The notes below the pieces were generated by a model. That model did no database searches, was not told the DNA's origin, and saw only the letters and a list, made by a program, of their open reading frames with translations. A stretch of 64,000 nt of DNA from Streptococcus australis (GTDB lineage Bacteria > Bacillota > Bacilli > Lactobacillales > Streptococcaceae). Shown here one piece after another: positions 56,990 to 64,000 of this stretch; the first letter of the stretch is position 1, and every line of letters starts with the position of its first letter. A program made the position numbers and the translations under genes. Location: positions 1,240,001-1,304,000 of the forward strand of contig NZ_LR594040.1 of NCBI RefSeq assembly GCF_901543175.1, read 5' to 3'.

Positions 56990-57792
56990 CGTTCTCTCCT
57001 TTCCTTGGTCACCCACATGGTGATGAACATGGTCAGGATGAGAATCACACCGATGGTTGAACCCATACCGTAGTTGTCATTTGTCAGGAAGTTCTGCTCA
57101 ATAGCTGTTCCCAGTGTGATAACGCGGTTCCCACCAATCAAACGTGTCAGCATGAAAAGACTCAAACTTGGGATAAAGACCGACTGAACCCCACTTCTCA
57201 CTCCATTCATTGATAGAGGGAAGATGACATGGCGGAAGGTCTCCCACTTGGTCGCACCGAGGTCGTAGCTGGCATTGATAAGATTGTTATCCATATCGTC
57301 CAAGACATTGAAAATCGGCAAAATCATAAAGGGAAGCTCGATGTAGCTTGCGACAAAGATAAAGGAGAAATCCGTAAAGAGCAACTGCTGTGAACCGATT
57401 CCGATAAATTCCAAGAATTGGTTAATAGAGCCATCTTGACCAAAAATCCCGATAAAGGCATAAGCCTTGAGGAGCAGGTTGATCCATGTTGGCAGGATAA
57501 TCAGCATGAGCCAGAGTTGACGGTGCTTGAGACGGGTCAAAAAGAGGGCTGTCGGATAACTGATGAGTAGCGTCACCATGGTCACAATCCCCGCATAGAG
57601 CACAGAGTTGAAACTCATTTTGAGATAGGTCAAGTTTTGTGATGCAAAGTAGGATTTGTAGTTTTCTAAACTAAACTGCCCTTCAATGTTGAAAAAGGAT
57701 TGTCCGAAAATCAAGACTAAGGGTGCGAGAACAAAGAGGGCAATCCAAAGCATATAGGGTACTACAAAGAGTTTAGAGGTTGTTTTCTTCAT
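56986..57792 (-). CDS. potB: Spermidine/putrescine ABC permease PotB
   Basis: A 268-residue six-helix permease, partner of PotC in the polyamine importer. The EAA loop is [20 protein letters not shown] (about 180-199). The N-terminus [20 protein letters not shown] begins the first helix. It overlaps potA by 20 bases; GAGGAGGAAAGAG before the ATG is within the end of potA. Confidence 0.94.
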   Translation of the reverse strand: MKKTTSKLFVVPYMLWIALFVLAPLVLIFGQSFFNIEGQFSLENYKSYFASQNLTYLKMSFNSVLYAGIVTMVTLLISYPTALFLTRLKHRQLWLMLIILPTWINLLLKAYAFIGIFGQDGSINQFLEFIGIGSQQLLFTDFSFIFVASYIELPFMILPIFNVLDDMDNNLINASYDLGATKWETFRHVIFPLSMNGVRSGVQSVFIPSLSLFMLTRLIGGNRVITLGTAIEQNFLTNDNYGMGSTIGVILILTMFITMWVTKERRER

Positions 57793-58930
57793 CTCTTTCC
57801 TCCTCGATCGCGTTAATCAGACCTGCTTCTTGCTCTTCGATTTCTACGTATTCTTCGATACGAGCATCGAATTCTTCTTCGGTTTCGTTGAGACGCATGA
57901 TGTGGATGTCTTCTGGTTCAAAGTCCAGACCGATTTCCTCACCAACGATGGCCTTACGGGTCGAGTGGATCATCCATTCATTTCCGAGTTCGTCATAGGC
58001 AATGATCTCATAGTGAACTCCACGGAAAAGCTGGGTATCAACTTTAACTTGGAGCTTGCCTTCTTCAGGAAGGGTAATGCGCAAGTCCTCTGGACGAATG
58101 ACAACCTCAACAGGCTCATTTGGCTTCATCCCCCCATCGACCGCTTCGAAGTGTTTGCCGTTAAACTCGACCAAGTAGTCCTCAATCATGGTTCCTGGCA
58201 AAATATTTGACTCACCGATAAAGGTGGCAACAAAGTGGTTGATCGGCTCGTCGTAGATGTCCACAGGCGTTCCAGACTGAACAATCTCACCATCGTTCAT
58301 AACGAAAATCCAGTCACTCATGGCAAGAGCTTCTTCCTGATCGTGAGTGACAAAGACAAAGGTAATCCCCAATCGTTGTTGCAGTTCACGCAGTTCATAC
58401 TGCATGTCTGTTCGCAATTTCAAGTCCAGAGCTGACAAAGGCTCATCCAACAAAACCACACGGGGTTGGTTGATGATGGCGCGGGCAATGGCCACACGCT
58501 GACGTTGTCCTCCAGAAAGTTTACGGATGGAACGTTTTTCATAACCTTCCAACTGAACCATCTTGAGAACTTCCGCTACGCGTTGTTCGATTTCTTTCTT
58601 GTCAATCTTACGCAAGCGGAGTGGAAAGGCAACATTTTCAAACACATTCATATGTGGAAACAAGGCATAGGATTGGAAGACGGTATGGACGTCTCGCTTG
58701 TTGGTCGGGATGTCGTTGATCCGCACCCCATCCAACAAAATATCTCCTGTCGTCGCATCCAGTAAACCTGCAATGATGTTTAGGATGGTTGATTTTCCTG
58801 AACCAGATGCGCCTAAAAGAGTATAGAATTTCCCTTCTTCCAACTCAAAGTTAATGTCTTTGAGAACCTTGGTGTTGCTGTCTTCAAAAACTTTAGAGAC
58901 GTTTTTGAATTCGATAATTGGTTTTTTCAA
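57773..58930 (-). CDS. potA: Spermidine/putrescine ABC ATPase PotA
   Basis: A 385-residue ATPase: Walker [10 protein letters not shown] (about 38-46), signature [14 protein letters not shown] and Walker [15 protein letters not shown]-terminal TOBE regulatory domain (about 240-350) and an acidic tail ([20 protein letters not shown]) follow. The only in-frame start is a TTG at 58930, since a stop lies 24 bases upstream. AAGGA is 11 bases from it. A closer ATG (58937) is in another frame. It powers uptake through PotBC. Confidence 0.92.
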   Translation of the reverse strand: MKKPIIEFKNVSKVFEDSNTKVLKDINFELEEGKFYTLLGASGSGKSTILNIIAGLLDATTGDILLDGVRINDIPTNKRDVHTVFQSYALFPHMNVFENVAFPLRLRKIDKKEIEQRVAEVLKMVQLEGYEKRSIRKLSGGQRQRVAIARAIINQPRVVLLDEPLSALDLKLRTDMQYELRELQQRLGITFVFVTHDQEEALAMSDWIFVMNDGEIVQSGTPVDIYDEPINHFVATFIGESNILPGTMIEDYLVEFNGKHFEAVDGGMKPNEPVEVVIRPEDLRITLPEEGKLQVKVDTQLFRGVHYEIIAYDELGNEWMIHSTRKAIVGEEIGLDFEPEDIHIMRLNETEEEFDARIEEYVEIEEQEAGLINAIEEERDEENNL

Positions 58931-59088
58931 TTGGCATAAATTCCTTCTTTTTCATAAATTAACAGATCAGGGCTCTGTCAGGCCGCCACTACCTCTTGCA
59001 GGGAGTAAAACCACCTGCATATATCTTCGCTACCGATAGGCTTTCACCCCCTTTCCATTGACATAGCAGCAGCTATTTTGGCGAAACC
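58931..59088 (-). promoter_or_regulatory. GC-rich structured spacer between murB and potA
   Basis: No conventional gene. On the minus strand ATAGC/GCTAT (59059-59072), TGCAGG/CCTGCA (about 58999-59021) and ACAGA/TCTGT (about 58960-58976) form hairpins. AGGGGGT (about 59045-59051) can instead pair with ACTCCCT (about 59000-59008), so two folds compete. A 17-codon frame (58967-59020) also fits here but lacks a ribosome binding site. No T-rich terminator is seen, so murB transcripts may run into potABCD. Confidence 0.5.
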
Positions 59089-59994
59089 TTACTCCTTCTC
59101 GCCCAAGATTCGAACTTCTCTCTCAAGAGTGACACCTGAGTGTTCCTTGACTTTTTCAATAACAGATTGGATCAAGTCCTCGTAGTCTTTAGCCGTTCCG
59201 TCAGCAACATTGATCATGAAACCAGCGTGCTTTTCAGACACTTCAACACCACCGATACGATAGCCTTTCAAACCAGCCTCTGAAATCAACTGACCTGCAA
59301 AATGCCCCACTGGACGCTTAAAGACTGAACCACAAGATGGGTATCCTAGCGGTTGTTTGAGTTCACGAAGGTGAGTCAAGCGATCCATTTCCTGCTTGAT
59401 AACCTGATGATTTCCTGGAGCTAGGGCAAATTTAGCTGACAAGACAATGGCCCCAGAATCCTGAATAGCTGAATGGCGGTAACCAAAAGCCAAGTCCTTG
59501 GCTGACAAGGTTTCAATTTCCCCTTCCTTGGTCAGAATCTTACAAGACTGCAAAATGTGAGCAATCTCTCCTCCGTAGGCACCCGCATTCATAAAGACAG
59601 CACCTCCGATGCTCCCTGGAATGCCGCAAGCAAACTCAAAACCAGTCAAACTATGACGAAGTGCAATACGTGTTGTCTCGATCAAATTAGCACCCGCTTC
59701 TGCCTCAATGGTATAACCATCAACTGAAACGTTATTGAGCTTATCACACAAGATGACAAAACCACGGACTCCACCTTCACGAACGATGATATTGCTGGCA
59801 TTTCCTAGCACCATCCAAGGAATATTCTCCTGATTGGCAAATTGAACGACACGCGCCATCTCATAGCGATTGCGTGGCAAAACTAGATAATCCGCTCGAC
59901 CTCCAACCTTGGTATAGGTATAGGTCTTCAAGGGCTCCTTGAAACGAATATCGATTCCTTCTAATTGTTCTTGTATTTTAGTTACGAATGTCAT
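59089..59994 (-). CDS. murB: UDP-N-acetylenolpyruvoylglucosamine reductase MurB
   Basis: A 301-residue flavoprotein that reduces UDP-GlcNAc-enolpyruvate to UDP-MurNAc. The FAD-binding region has [14 protein letters not shown] (about 29-42), [17 protein letters not shown], and [20 protein letters not shown] with the active-site loop. GSVFKRP carries the catalytic Ser. No type I-type Tyr loop is evident, in line with type II MurB. ATG 59994 was chosen; the ATG at 60003 lies too close to AAAGG. It begins the murB-potABCD transcript. Confidence 0.95.
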   Translation of the reverse strand: MTFVTKIQEQLEGIDIRFKEPLKTYTYTKVGGRADYLVLPRNRYEMARVVQFANQENIPWMVLGNASNIIVREGGVRGFVILCDKLNNVSVDGYTIEAEAGANLIETTRIALRHSLTGFEFACGIPGSIGGAVFMNAGAYGGEIAHILQSCKILTKEGEIETLSAKDLAFGYRHSAIQDSGAIVLSAKFALAPGNHQVIKQEMDRLTHLRELKQPLGYPSCGSVFKRPVGHFAGQLISEAGLKGYRIGGVEVSEKHAGFMINVADGTAKDYEDLIQSVIEKVKEHSGVTLEREVRILGEKE

Positions 59995-60022
59995 ATCTCT
60001 CATCCTTTTGTAAAGTCATTTC

Positions 60023-60051
60023 ATTATACCATTTTTAAGGGCTTTTGACGA
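60023..60051 (-). promoter_or_regulatory. murB promoter
   Basis: On the minus strand TCGTCA (60046-60051), a 17-base spacer and TATAAT (60023-60028) preceded by TGG. Confidence 0.6.
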
Positions 60052-60082
60052 CAGGAAAATTCTTGGTGTCAAAGCATTGCGT

Positions 60083-60106
60083 AAAAAAAGAGGTTTCCCT
60101 CTTTTT
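60083..60106 (-). terminator. Terminator of budA-yhfC
   Basis: On the minus strand AAAAAGAGG and CCTCTTTTT pair around GAAA and run into Ts. It overlaps the yhfC stop codon. Confidence 0.85.
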
Positions 60107-60860
60107 ATGATGATTTTTTCCAAAATGTAGATTTTGTTAGCCAGATAAAGGCTAGTACTTCTAAAAGAAGAATGACTTCCACTAGAAGTGGATTTGCAAT
60201 CCATCCCACTTGAGATAAAGCTGGAGCCAAATCAAACAAGGCATGCAAACCATAGGCAGCAAAGAGGTAGATCCATTTCTTTTGACTAACACTTTGGTAA
60301 ACCCAGATGGAAAGACCAATTTGTAGAACTAGAGCAAGCACACGCTCAACTCCTAATAAATAAACCTGCCATATCGATAGAGACTGAACCGTTTCAAGGG
60401 TAGCCTTTGGAAGGAGATTGGCTACATCAGTATTTGAAGACTGGATGAGTGAAAAGAGGATCAACAAACTGATTAAGCTTCCCATCCCAAGATAGAGCAA
60501 CTCCAAACCTCCATGTCCCAAGCCGTAAGCCAAAGCGTCTTTCTCTTCTAGATTTCTCTTTTTCTCCAACCATTTAAAAAAGACAAGGCGGGCAGTTTCC
60601 TCAAAGAGGGCTGCCATGGCAATCGCGTAAAGAACATATAGGAAAGGTTGCTCATTCATGAGCGAAATCGTTCCGTCTTTTTGCGGTCGAAGAACTAGAA
60701 AGTGGACCATCTTCTCTAACACTTGAGAAGAAACAAAAAATGCGATTGCCCCCAAGCCCATCACTGCAAGAGAGATCTGAAACCGTTTTTTGGCATACCA
60801 AGTCCCACCTACTAGGACTAAAACCAAAGCGATCATGGTAAGGATAATATGTAGTGTCAT
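60105..60860 (-). CDS. yhfC: YhfC-family intramembrane glutamic metalloprotease-like protein
   Basis: A 251-residue membrane protein with about eight hydrophobic helices. It carries the YhfC signature: FEETARLVFF (about 84-93), GLGHGGLELLYLG (about 110-122) and GLHALFDLAPAL. The Glu and His residues match those of intramembrane proteases in the Rce1/PrsW clan. The substrate is unknown. It is second in a two-gene operon after budA (nine bases apart). Confidence 0.85.
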   Translation of the reverse strand: MTLHIILTMIALVLVLVGGTWYAKKRFQISLAVMGLGAIAFFVSSQVLEKMVHFLVLRPQKDGTISLMNEQPFLYVLYAIAMAALFEETARLVFFKWLEKKRNLEEKDALAYGLGHGGLELLYLGMGSLISLLILFSLIQSSNTDVANLLPKATLETVQSLSIWQVYLLGVERVLALVLQIGLSIWVYQSVSQKKWIYLFAAYGLHALFDLAPALSQVGWIANPLLVEVILLLEVLAFIWLTKSTFWKKSS

Positions 60861-60869
60861 CTTTTTCTC

Positions 60870-61601
60870 CTATTCTGACTTGTCAATGTCTTTCTTCATC
60901 TCATCAACATTAAATTTCGCAAATAAATACTGGCGATCTTGGACTGGAAAACGTTGGTCCAATTGGTCAACTGCTCCAACCTCGATAATGCCTTCCTTGA
61001 TAACAAAGTCCATCACGTGTCCACCAAAAGTCAAATCATCCGAGATAAAGTGCAAATGGTAACCTGCAACACTGACCCCATGGAAAATCTCTGGTGTCCA
61101 AAAACCAACGATGGTTCCTGATACATTTTCTCGACTATATTCAGGCTGATGGGTGGCAACCTCAGCAAACTTGGTATCAGGTGTGGATTTGGGAATCATC
61201 CGCACATGCATTTGTGAAAATTCACCATGAATCTTGATAGAGCGAAAGAGATTCTCCCCATCATAGTAGGACTCAATCCGCTTTTCTAATTCCTTGTCCG
61301 TCATCTCAAAGCGTTGGCGGAAAATTACTTCTGCCTGATGGGGGACCACTGCCGCATAAGGGATAAGGGCATCAGGCGCAACTTCTACAATTTCAGGTTG
61401 CTCCCCTAAACCTTTGGCTTGATAAGCCTTGCCATCAAGGACAATCAACTCTCCATCAATCGAATCAAGGGTTCCCAAACCAAGGTCACCATGCTCCAGC
61501 AATTCTCCCACTGTCATGGTTCCACCATAGAGACCAGCCATTAGGGCACCTAGAGTATTGTATTGAAATAATTTTACTGGTTCCTGCACTTTTCTATCCA
61601 T
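60870..61601 (-). CDS. budA: Alpha-acetolactate decarboxylase
   Basis: A 243-residue acetolactate decarboxylase that makes acetoin from acetolactate, relieving overflow pyruvate and acid stress. The zinc site is HLHFISDDLTFGGHV (about 189-203). FQYNTLGALMAGLYGGTMT starts the fold. It is cytoplasmic. A promoter on the minus strand (61644-61672) drives it, divergent from the MocR-type regulator gene. Confidence 0.94.
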   Translation of the reverse strand: MDRKVQEPVKLFQYNTLGALMAGLYGGTMTVGELLEHGDLGLGTLDSIDGELIVLDGKAYQAKGLGEQPEIVEVAPDALIPYAAVVPHQAEVIFRQRFEMTDKELEKRIESYYDGENLFRSIKIHGEFSQMHVRMIPKSTPDTKFAEVATHQPEYSRENVSGTIVGFWTPEIFHGVSVAGYHLHFISDDLTFGGHVMDFVIKEGIIEVGAVDQLDQRFPVQDRQYLFAKFNVDEMKKDIDKSE

Positions 61602-61643
61602 TCTCTCTCTTATCTTCTTTTCAATGAATTATCATACTTTCTA

Positions 61644-61672
61644 AGTATACCACATTTGCCCCTAGATGTGAA
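61644..61672 (-). promoter_or_regulatory. budA promoter
   Basis: On the minus strand TTCACA (61667-61672), a 17-base spacer and TATACT (61644-61649) preceded by TGG. Confidence 0.55.
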
Positions 61673-61692
61673 AGAGAGAAATGCTTTTCCCA

Positions 61693-61721
61693 TTGCCAAG
61701 TAGACAAAAAAAAGGTAAAAT
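61693..61721 (+). promoter_or_regulatory. Promoter of the MocR-type regulator gene
   Basis: TTGCCA (61693-61698), a 17-base spacer and TAAAAT (61716-61721). It overlaps the region that would be the N-terminal extension of the longer frame. Confidence 0.65.
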
Positions 61722-61746
61722 GAAACAAAATCAAAGGAGGGCTGGA

Positions 61747-63018
61747 ATGACGAAAGAAAGTAAATACCAAGCAGTCATTTCCTTTCTAAAAGAAGGTATT
61801 GAATCAGGAAAATTTCCAACTGGTAGCAGACTTCCCTCTATCCGTCAACTGAGTCTGGATTTTCATTGTAGCAAGGACACTGTCCAACGAGCCCTGCTGG
61901 AATTACGCCATGAACAATACCTCTATGCCAAGCCCCAAAGTGGCTATTATGTTCTGGAACAGGGACAGCATCAGGACTTGGAAATCGAAGTCACTGACGA
62001 ACATGCCAGTGCCTATGACGACTTTCGGCTCTGCGTCAATGAAACGTTAATCGGACGAGAAAACTACCTCTTCAACTACTATGACAACCAAGAAGGACTT
62101 GAGGAACTGAGACAATCTGTCCATCAACTTCTTTTCAACCAAGCCCTATACTGCAAACCCGACCAACTGGTTCTGACTTCGGGCACACAGCAAGCTCTCT
62201 TTATCCTTTCTCAGATCAACTTCCCAAGTAAGGGAGAAGAGATTTTGGTCGAACAGCCAACTTACCACCGAATGAATCGCCTCTTGATCGCTCAGGGATT
62301 GACCTACAGGACCATTGAACGCCGAATCGATGGGATTGACCTTGACGAACTAGAAGAACAGTTCAAATCCGGAAAAATCAAGTTCTTCTATACCATTCCT
62401 CGCTTCCACTATCCTCTTGGCCATTCCTATTCTGATCAGGAAAAAAGGGCCATACTGGATCTAGCAAACCAGTATGGTGTTTACATCGTCGAGGATGACT
62501 ATCTAGGAGACCTAGACCCTAAAAAAGGTCAGACCTTCCACTATCTGGATACAGAGGATCGCGTCATTTATATCAAGTCCTTCTCAACCAGCCTCTTTCC
62601 AGCCCTTCGTATCACAGCTCTCATTCTCCCAAATGCCCTAAAAGAGGCTTTTGTTTCCTACAAAAATGTCCTGGACTATGACAGCAATCTCATCATGCAA
62701 AAGGCTCTCTCACTTTATATCGATAGTCAGTTATTTGAAAAAAATCGACTGGCTCGACTGACCCTTCAAGAAAACTATCAGACTCGGATAAAGGAAATAC
62801 TTGGAAAAAACACCTGTCCCTTGCCCCACTATCCTCTACACGATGGCCTTCTCCTTGATTTGAGAACCTATCCTAAAATTGCTAGTTTAAAGCATAGCTC
62901 ACTCAAACTAGACTTCTTTGAAGAGGCTTATTTGGAAGCCTGTCCTTATCAGTTTGCCAAAGTCTCTCTTGAAAATCTAGAAGCACTATTACAATACATA
63001 AAAGCAGAATTGGATTAA
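61747..63018 (+). CDS. MocR-type regulator (GntR HTH fused to aminotransferase fold)
   Basis: A 424-residue regulator: winged-helix DNA-binding domain (residues 1-72, with GSRLPSIRQLSLDFHCSKDT) joined to a fold-type I aminotransferase domain. The PLP Lys is in YIKSFSTSLFPALRI, and YTIPRFHYPLGHSYS and VEDDYLGDLD match the family. MocR proteins respond to PLP-linked amino acids or vitamin B6. It is divergent from budA-yhfC and is the obvious candidate to control them, though this is inferred. ATG 61747 follows AAAGGAGGG; upstream starts lie in the promoter. Confidence 0.9.
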   Translation: MTKESKYQAVISFLKEGIESGKFPTGSRLPSIRQLSLDFHCSKDTVQRALLELRHEQYLYAKPQSGYYVLEQGQHQDLEIEVTDEHASAYDDFRLCVNETLIGRENYLFNYYDNQEGLEELRQSVHQLLFNQALYCKPDQLVLTSGTQQALFILSQINFPSKGEEILVEQPTYHRMNRLLIAQGLTYRTIERRIDGIDLDELEEQFKSGKIKFFYTIPRFHYPLGHSYSDQEKRAILDLANQYGVYIVEDDYLGDLDPKKGQTFHYLDTEDRVIYIKSFSTSLFPALRITALILPNALKEAFVSYKNVLDYDSNLIMQKALSLYIDSQLFEKNRLARLTLQENYQTRIKEILGKNTCPLPHYPLHDGLLLDLRTYPKIASLKHSSLKLDFFEEAYLEACPYQFAKVSLENLEALLQYIKAELD

Positions 63019-63041
63019 ACTCCAACTCTGCTTTCTTTTTT
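63001..63041. terminator. Terminator between the regulator and binding-protein genes
   Basis: AAAGCAGA (63001-63008) and TCTGCTTT (63027-63034) with an inner TGGA/TCCA stem, followed by T residues. It overlaps the end of the regulator coding sequence, whose stop is inside the loop. Confidence 0.75.
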
Positions 63042-63855
63042 ACTGTTCAACTTCTGTTAGTTTCGCTGCTTTTTCTAGATAGGTTTGATAAGTTCCTTCA
63101 TCTTTCAGTTTTTGGATAACCTTATCTACTACTGCTTTCAAATCTGATTGATTCTTCTTGATGGCAACGGCATTGGCTTCGCCATCTTTCATCGTCAAAG
63201 TAGCTGTCGCAACGACAAGGTCTGAGTTTTTACCTGCGTAACTAAGAGCCACTGGTTCATCCATATGTACAGCATCCACTTTCCCAGCCTGCAATTCATT
63301 AACTGCCTCTCCCATATTGGTCAAGGATGTCAATTGGGCATTTGGCAATTGTTCCTTGACCATGGTTTCTGGAACAGTTCCCTTTTGAGCTGCGATATTG
63401 GCACTTGCGAGGCTTGAAAGATCCTTGTACTTGTCTAAATCGGATTTTCTAACCAAGAAACTCATCTTGTTTTCATAGTAAGGGATAGAAAAGTCAAAGA
63501 CTTCCTTTCTCTCATCGGTGGCACTAATTCCTGCAATGGCCAAGTCAGCCTTTCCAGTTTGAAGACTGGTCAAGACATTGTCAAAACTCATACTAGAGAT
63601 TTCAAGTCTAACTCCAAGTTCATCCGCAATCGCTTGAGCCATATCAATATCTGCACCAATCACTTGGTTTTTACCATCTACCAAGGCTTGGAATTCAAAT
63701 GGCGCATAGTCTGGGCTGGTCGCCACGACTAGCTTCCCTTTTTGTTGGATAGCATCCACAGCAGACTGGGAACTATCCGTACTGGATTGACAAGCTACTA
63801 AAATCATGCTGGCAAGCATGCTACACACAACTACTATCCATTTCTTGAATTTCAT
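63040..63855 (-). CDS. Amino-acid-binding lipoprotein (SBP family 3)
   Basis: A 271-residue substrate-binding lipoprotein of an amino-acid ABC importer. The signal sequence ends in the lipobox LVAC (Cys 22), so it should be anchored outside the membrane. GKLVVATSPDYAPFEFQALVDG and ADIDMAQAIADELGVRLEIS begin the binding lobes; TGKADLAIAGISATDER and DFSIPYYENKMSF are the family signature. Permease and ATPase genes are not adjacent downstream; they may precede it beyond the window or be elsewhere. The ligand is unknown, probably a polar amino acid. Confidence 0.92.
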   Translation of the reverse strand: MKFKKWIVVVCSMLASMILVACQSSTDSSQSAVDAIQQKGKLVVATSPDYAPFEFQALVDGKNQVIGADIDMAQAIADELGVRLEISSMSFDNVLTSLQTGKADLAIAGISATDERKEVFDFSIPYYENKMSFLVRKSDLDKYKDLSSLASANIAAQKGTVPETMVKEQLPNAQLTSLTNMGEAVNELQAGKVDAVHMDEPVALSYAGKNSDLVVATATLTMKDGEANAVAIKKNQSDLKAVVDKVIQKLKDEGTYQTYLEKAAKLTEVEQ

Positions 63856-63886
63856 AAATAAACTACCTTTCTATTATTTCTGAATA

Positions 63887-63930
63887 ATTATAACTTATTT
63901 GAAAATACTTGTCAATATTTTCAGAATTTT
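63887..63930 (-). promoter_or_regulatory. Promoter of the amino-acid-binding protein gene, with a CodY-like site
   Basis: On the minus strand TTGACA (63910-63915), a 17-base spacer and TATAAT (63887-63892), a consensus sigma-A promoter. Next to the -35, TATTTTCAGAATTTT (plus strand, 63916-63930) matches 12 of 15 positions of the CodY box AATTTTCWGAAAATT. Confidence 0.7.
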
Positions 63931-63955
63931 CATTTCAAAAAAATTCCTTTTTATT

Positions 63956-63990
63956 CAAAAAAAAAGACTAATCTGAGTTGATTAGCCTTT
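63956..63990. terminator. Terminator upstream of the binding-protein gene
   Basis: GACTAATC (63966-63973) and GATTAGCC (63980-63987) pair, with A and T runs on either side. It would end a transcript entering from beyond the window. Confidence 0.7.
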
Positions 63991-64000
63991 TTAGTGCATA

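Noticed and set aside
58967..59020. A 17-codon frame (Met-Gln-Val-Val-Leu...) in the murB-potA spacer as a real peptide gene
   Set aside because: It has no ribosome binding site and its bases are used in the hairpins; kept only as part of the structured spacer.

Overview
The window is a chromosomal segment of a viridans streptococcus of the Mitis group (S. mitis / S. oralis / S. pneumoniae relatives). The evidence is low-GC Gram-positive gene content, near pneumococcus-like proteins (Pde2, CppA, MecA, MurB-PotABCD, a Psr-type LCP protein), and a teichoic-acid/phosphocholine cluster with LicD proteins and a choline-binding esterase. The organisation of that cluster (polymerase fused to LicD, a single glycosyltransferase, esterase in the same operon) points to an oralis/mitis-type strain rather than S. 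pneumoniae itself; this is inference. I see no prophage, IS element, CRISPR array, rRNA or tRNA gene.

Layout. 1-2.6 kb: crcB (partial), chorismate mutase and flavodoxin on the minus strand, then pde2 and rpmE type B on the plus strand. 2.6-8.9 kb: minus-strand pyrimidine operon pyrR-pyrB-carA-carB with a PyrR attenuator in front and a second PyrR-type loop between carA and carB. 8.9-16.4 kb: nth-yceD, a small helical protein, an antibiotic-resistance-type ABC-F gene behind an attenuator-like leader, htpX-lemA, rsmG, and the uracil permease gene with its own PyrR leader. 16.4-29.1 kb: CPBP protease, an EamA transporter / serine hydrolase / cppA operon, aquaglyceroporin, an SAH/MTA-deaminase-like amidohydrolase, a heterodimeric ABC exporter, msrAB, and hom-thrB.

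29.2-39.1 kb is the most distinctive part. mecA and a Wzx-like flippase are followed, on the opposite strand, by one operon reading licD3 - GT2 - (Wzy/TarP-like polymerase fused to LicD) - licD - phosphocholine-esterase-type choline-binding protein. It carries three LicD domains and a hydrolase likely to remove what they add, so it looks like a self-contained module for assembling and editing choline teichoic acid. 39.2-49.6 kb: a long aromatic amino acid operon, rlmI-aroD-aroE-aroB-aroC-tyrA-ylbF-(terminator)-aroA-aroK-pheA-psr, whose promoter appears to give a leaderless first message. 49.6-54.7 kb: cytoplasmic alpha-amylase under a MalR/CcpA-like operator, and alaS with a yxjI-like gene behind a T-box. 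54.7-64 kb: a small membrane protein, murB-potABCD (cell wall and polyamine uptake) with a GC-rich structured spacer before potA, yhfC-budA, a divergent MocR regulator, and an amino-acid-binding lipoprotein gene.

Starts were chosen by ribosome binding site. In about fifteen genes the longest reading frame begins inside the ribosome binding site or a terminator, and the internal ATG was preferred.
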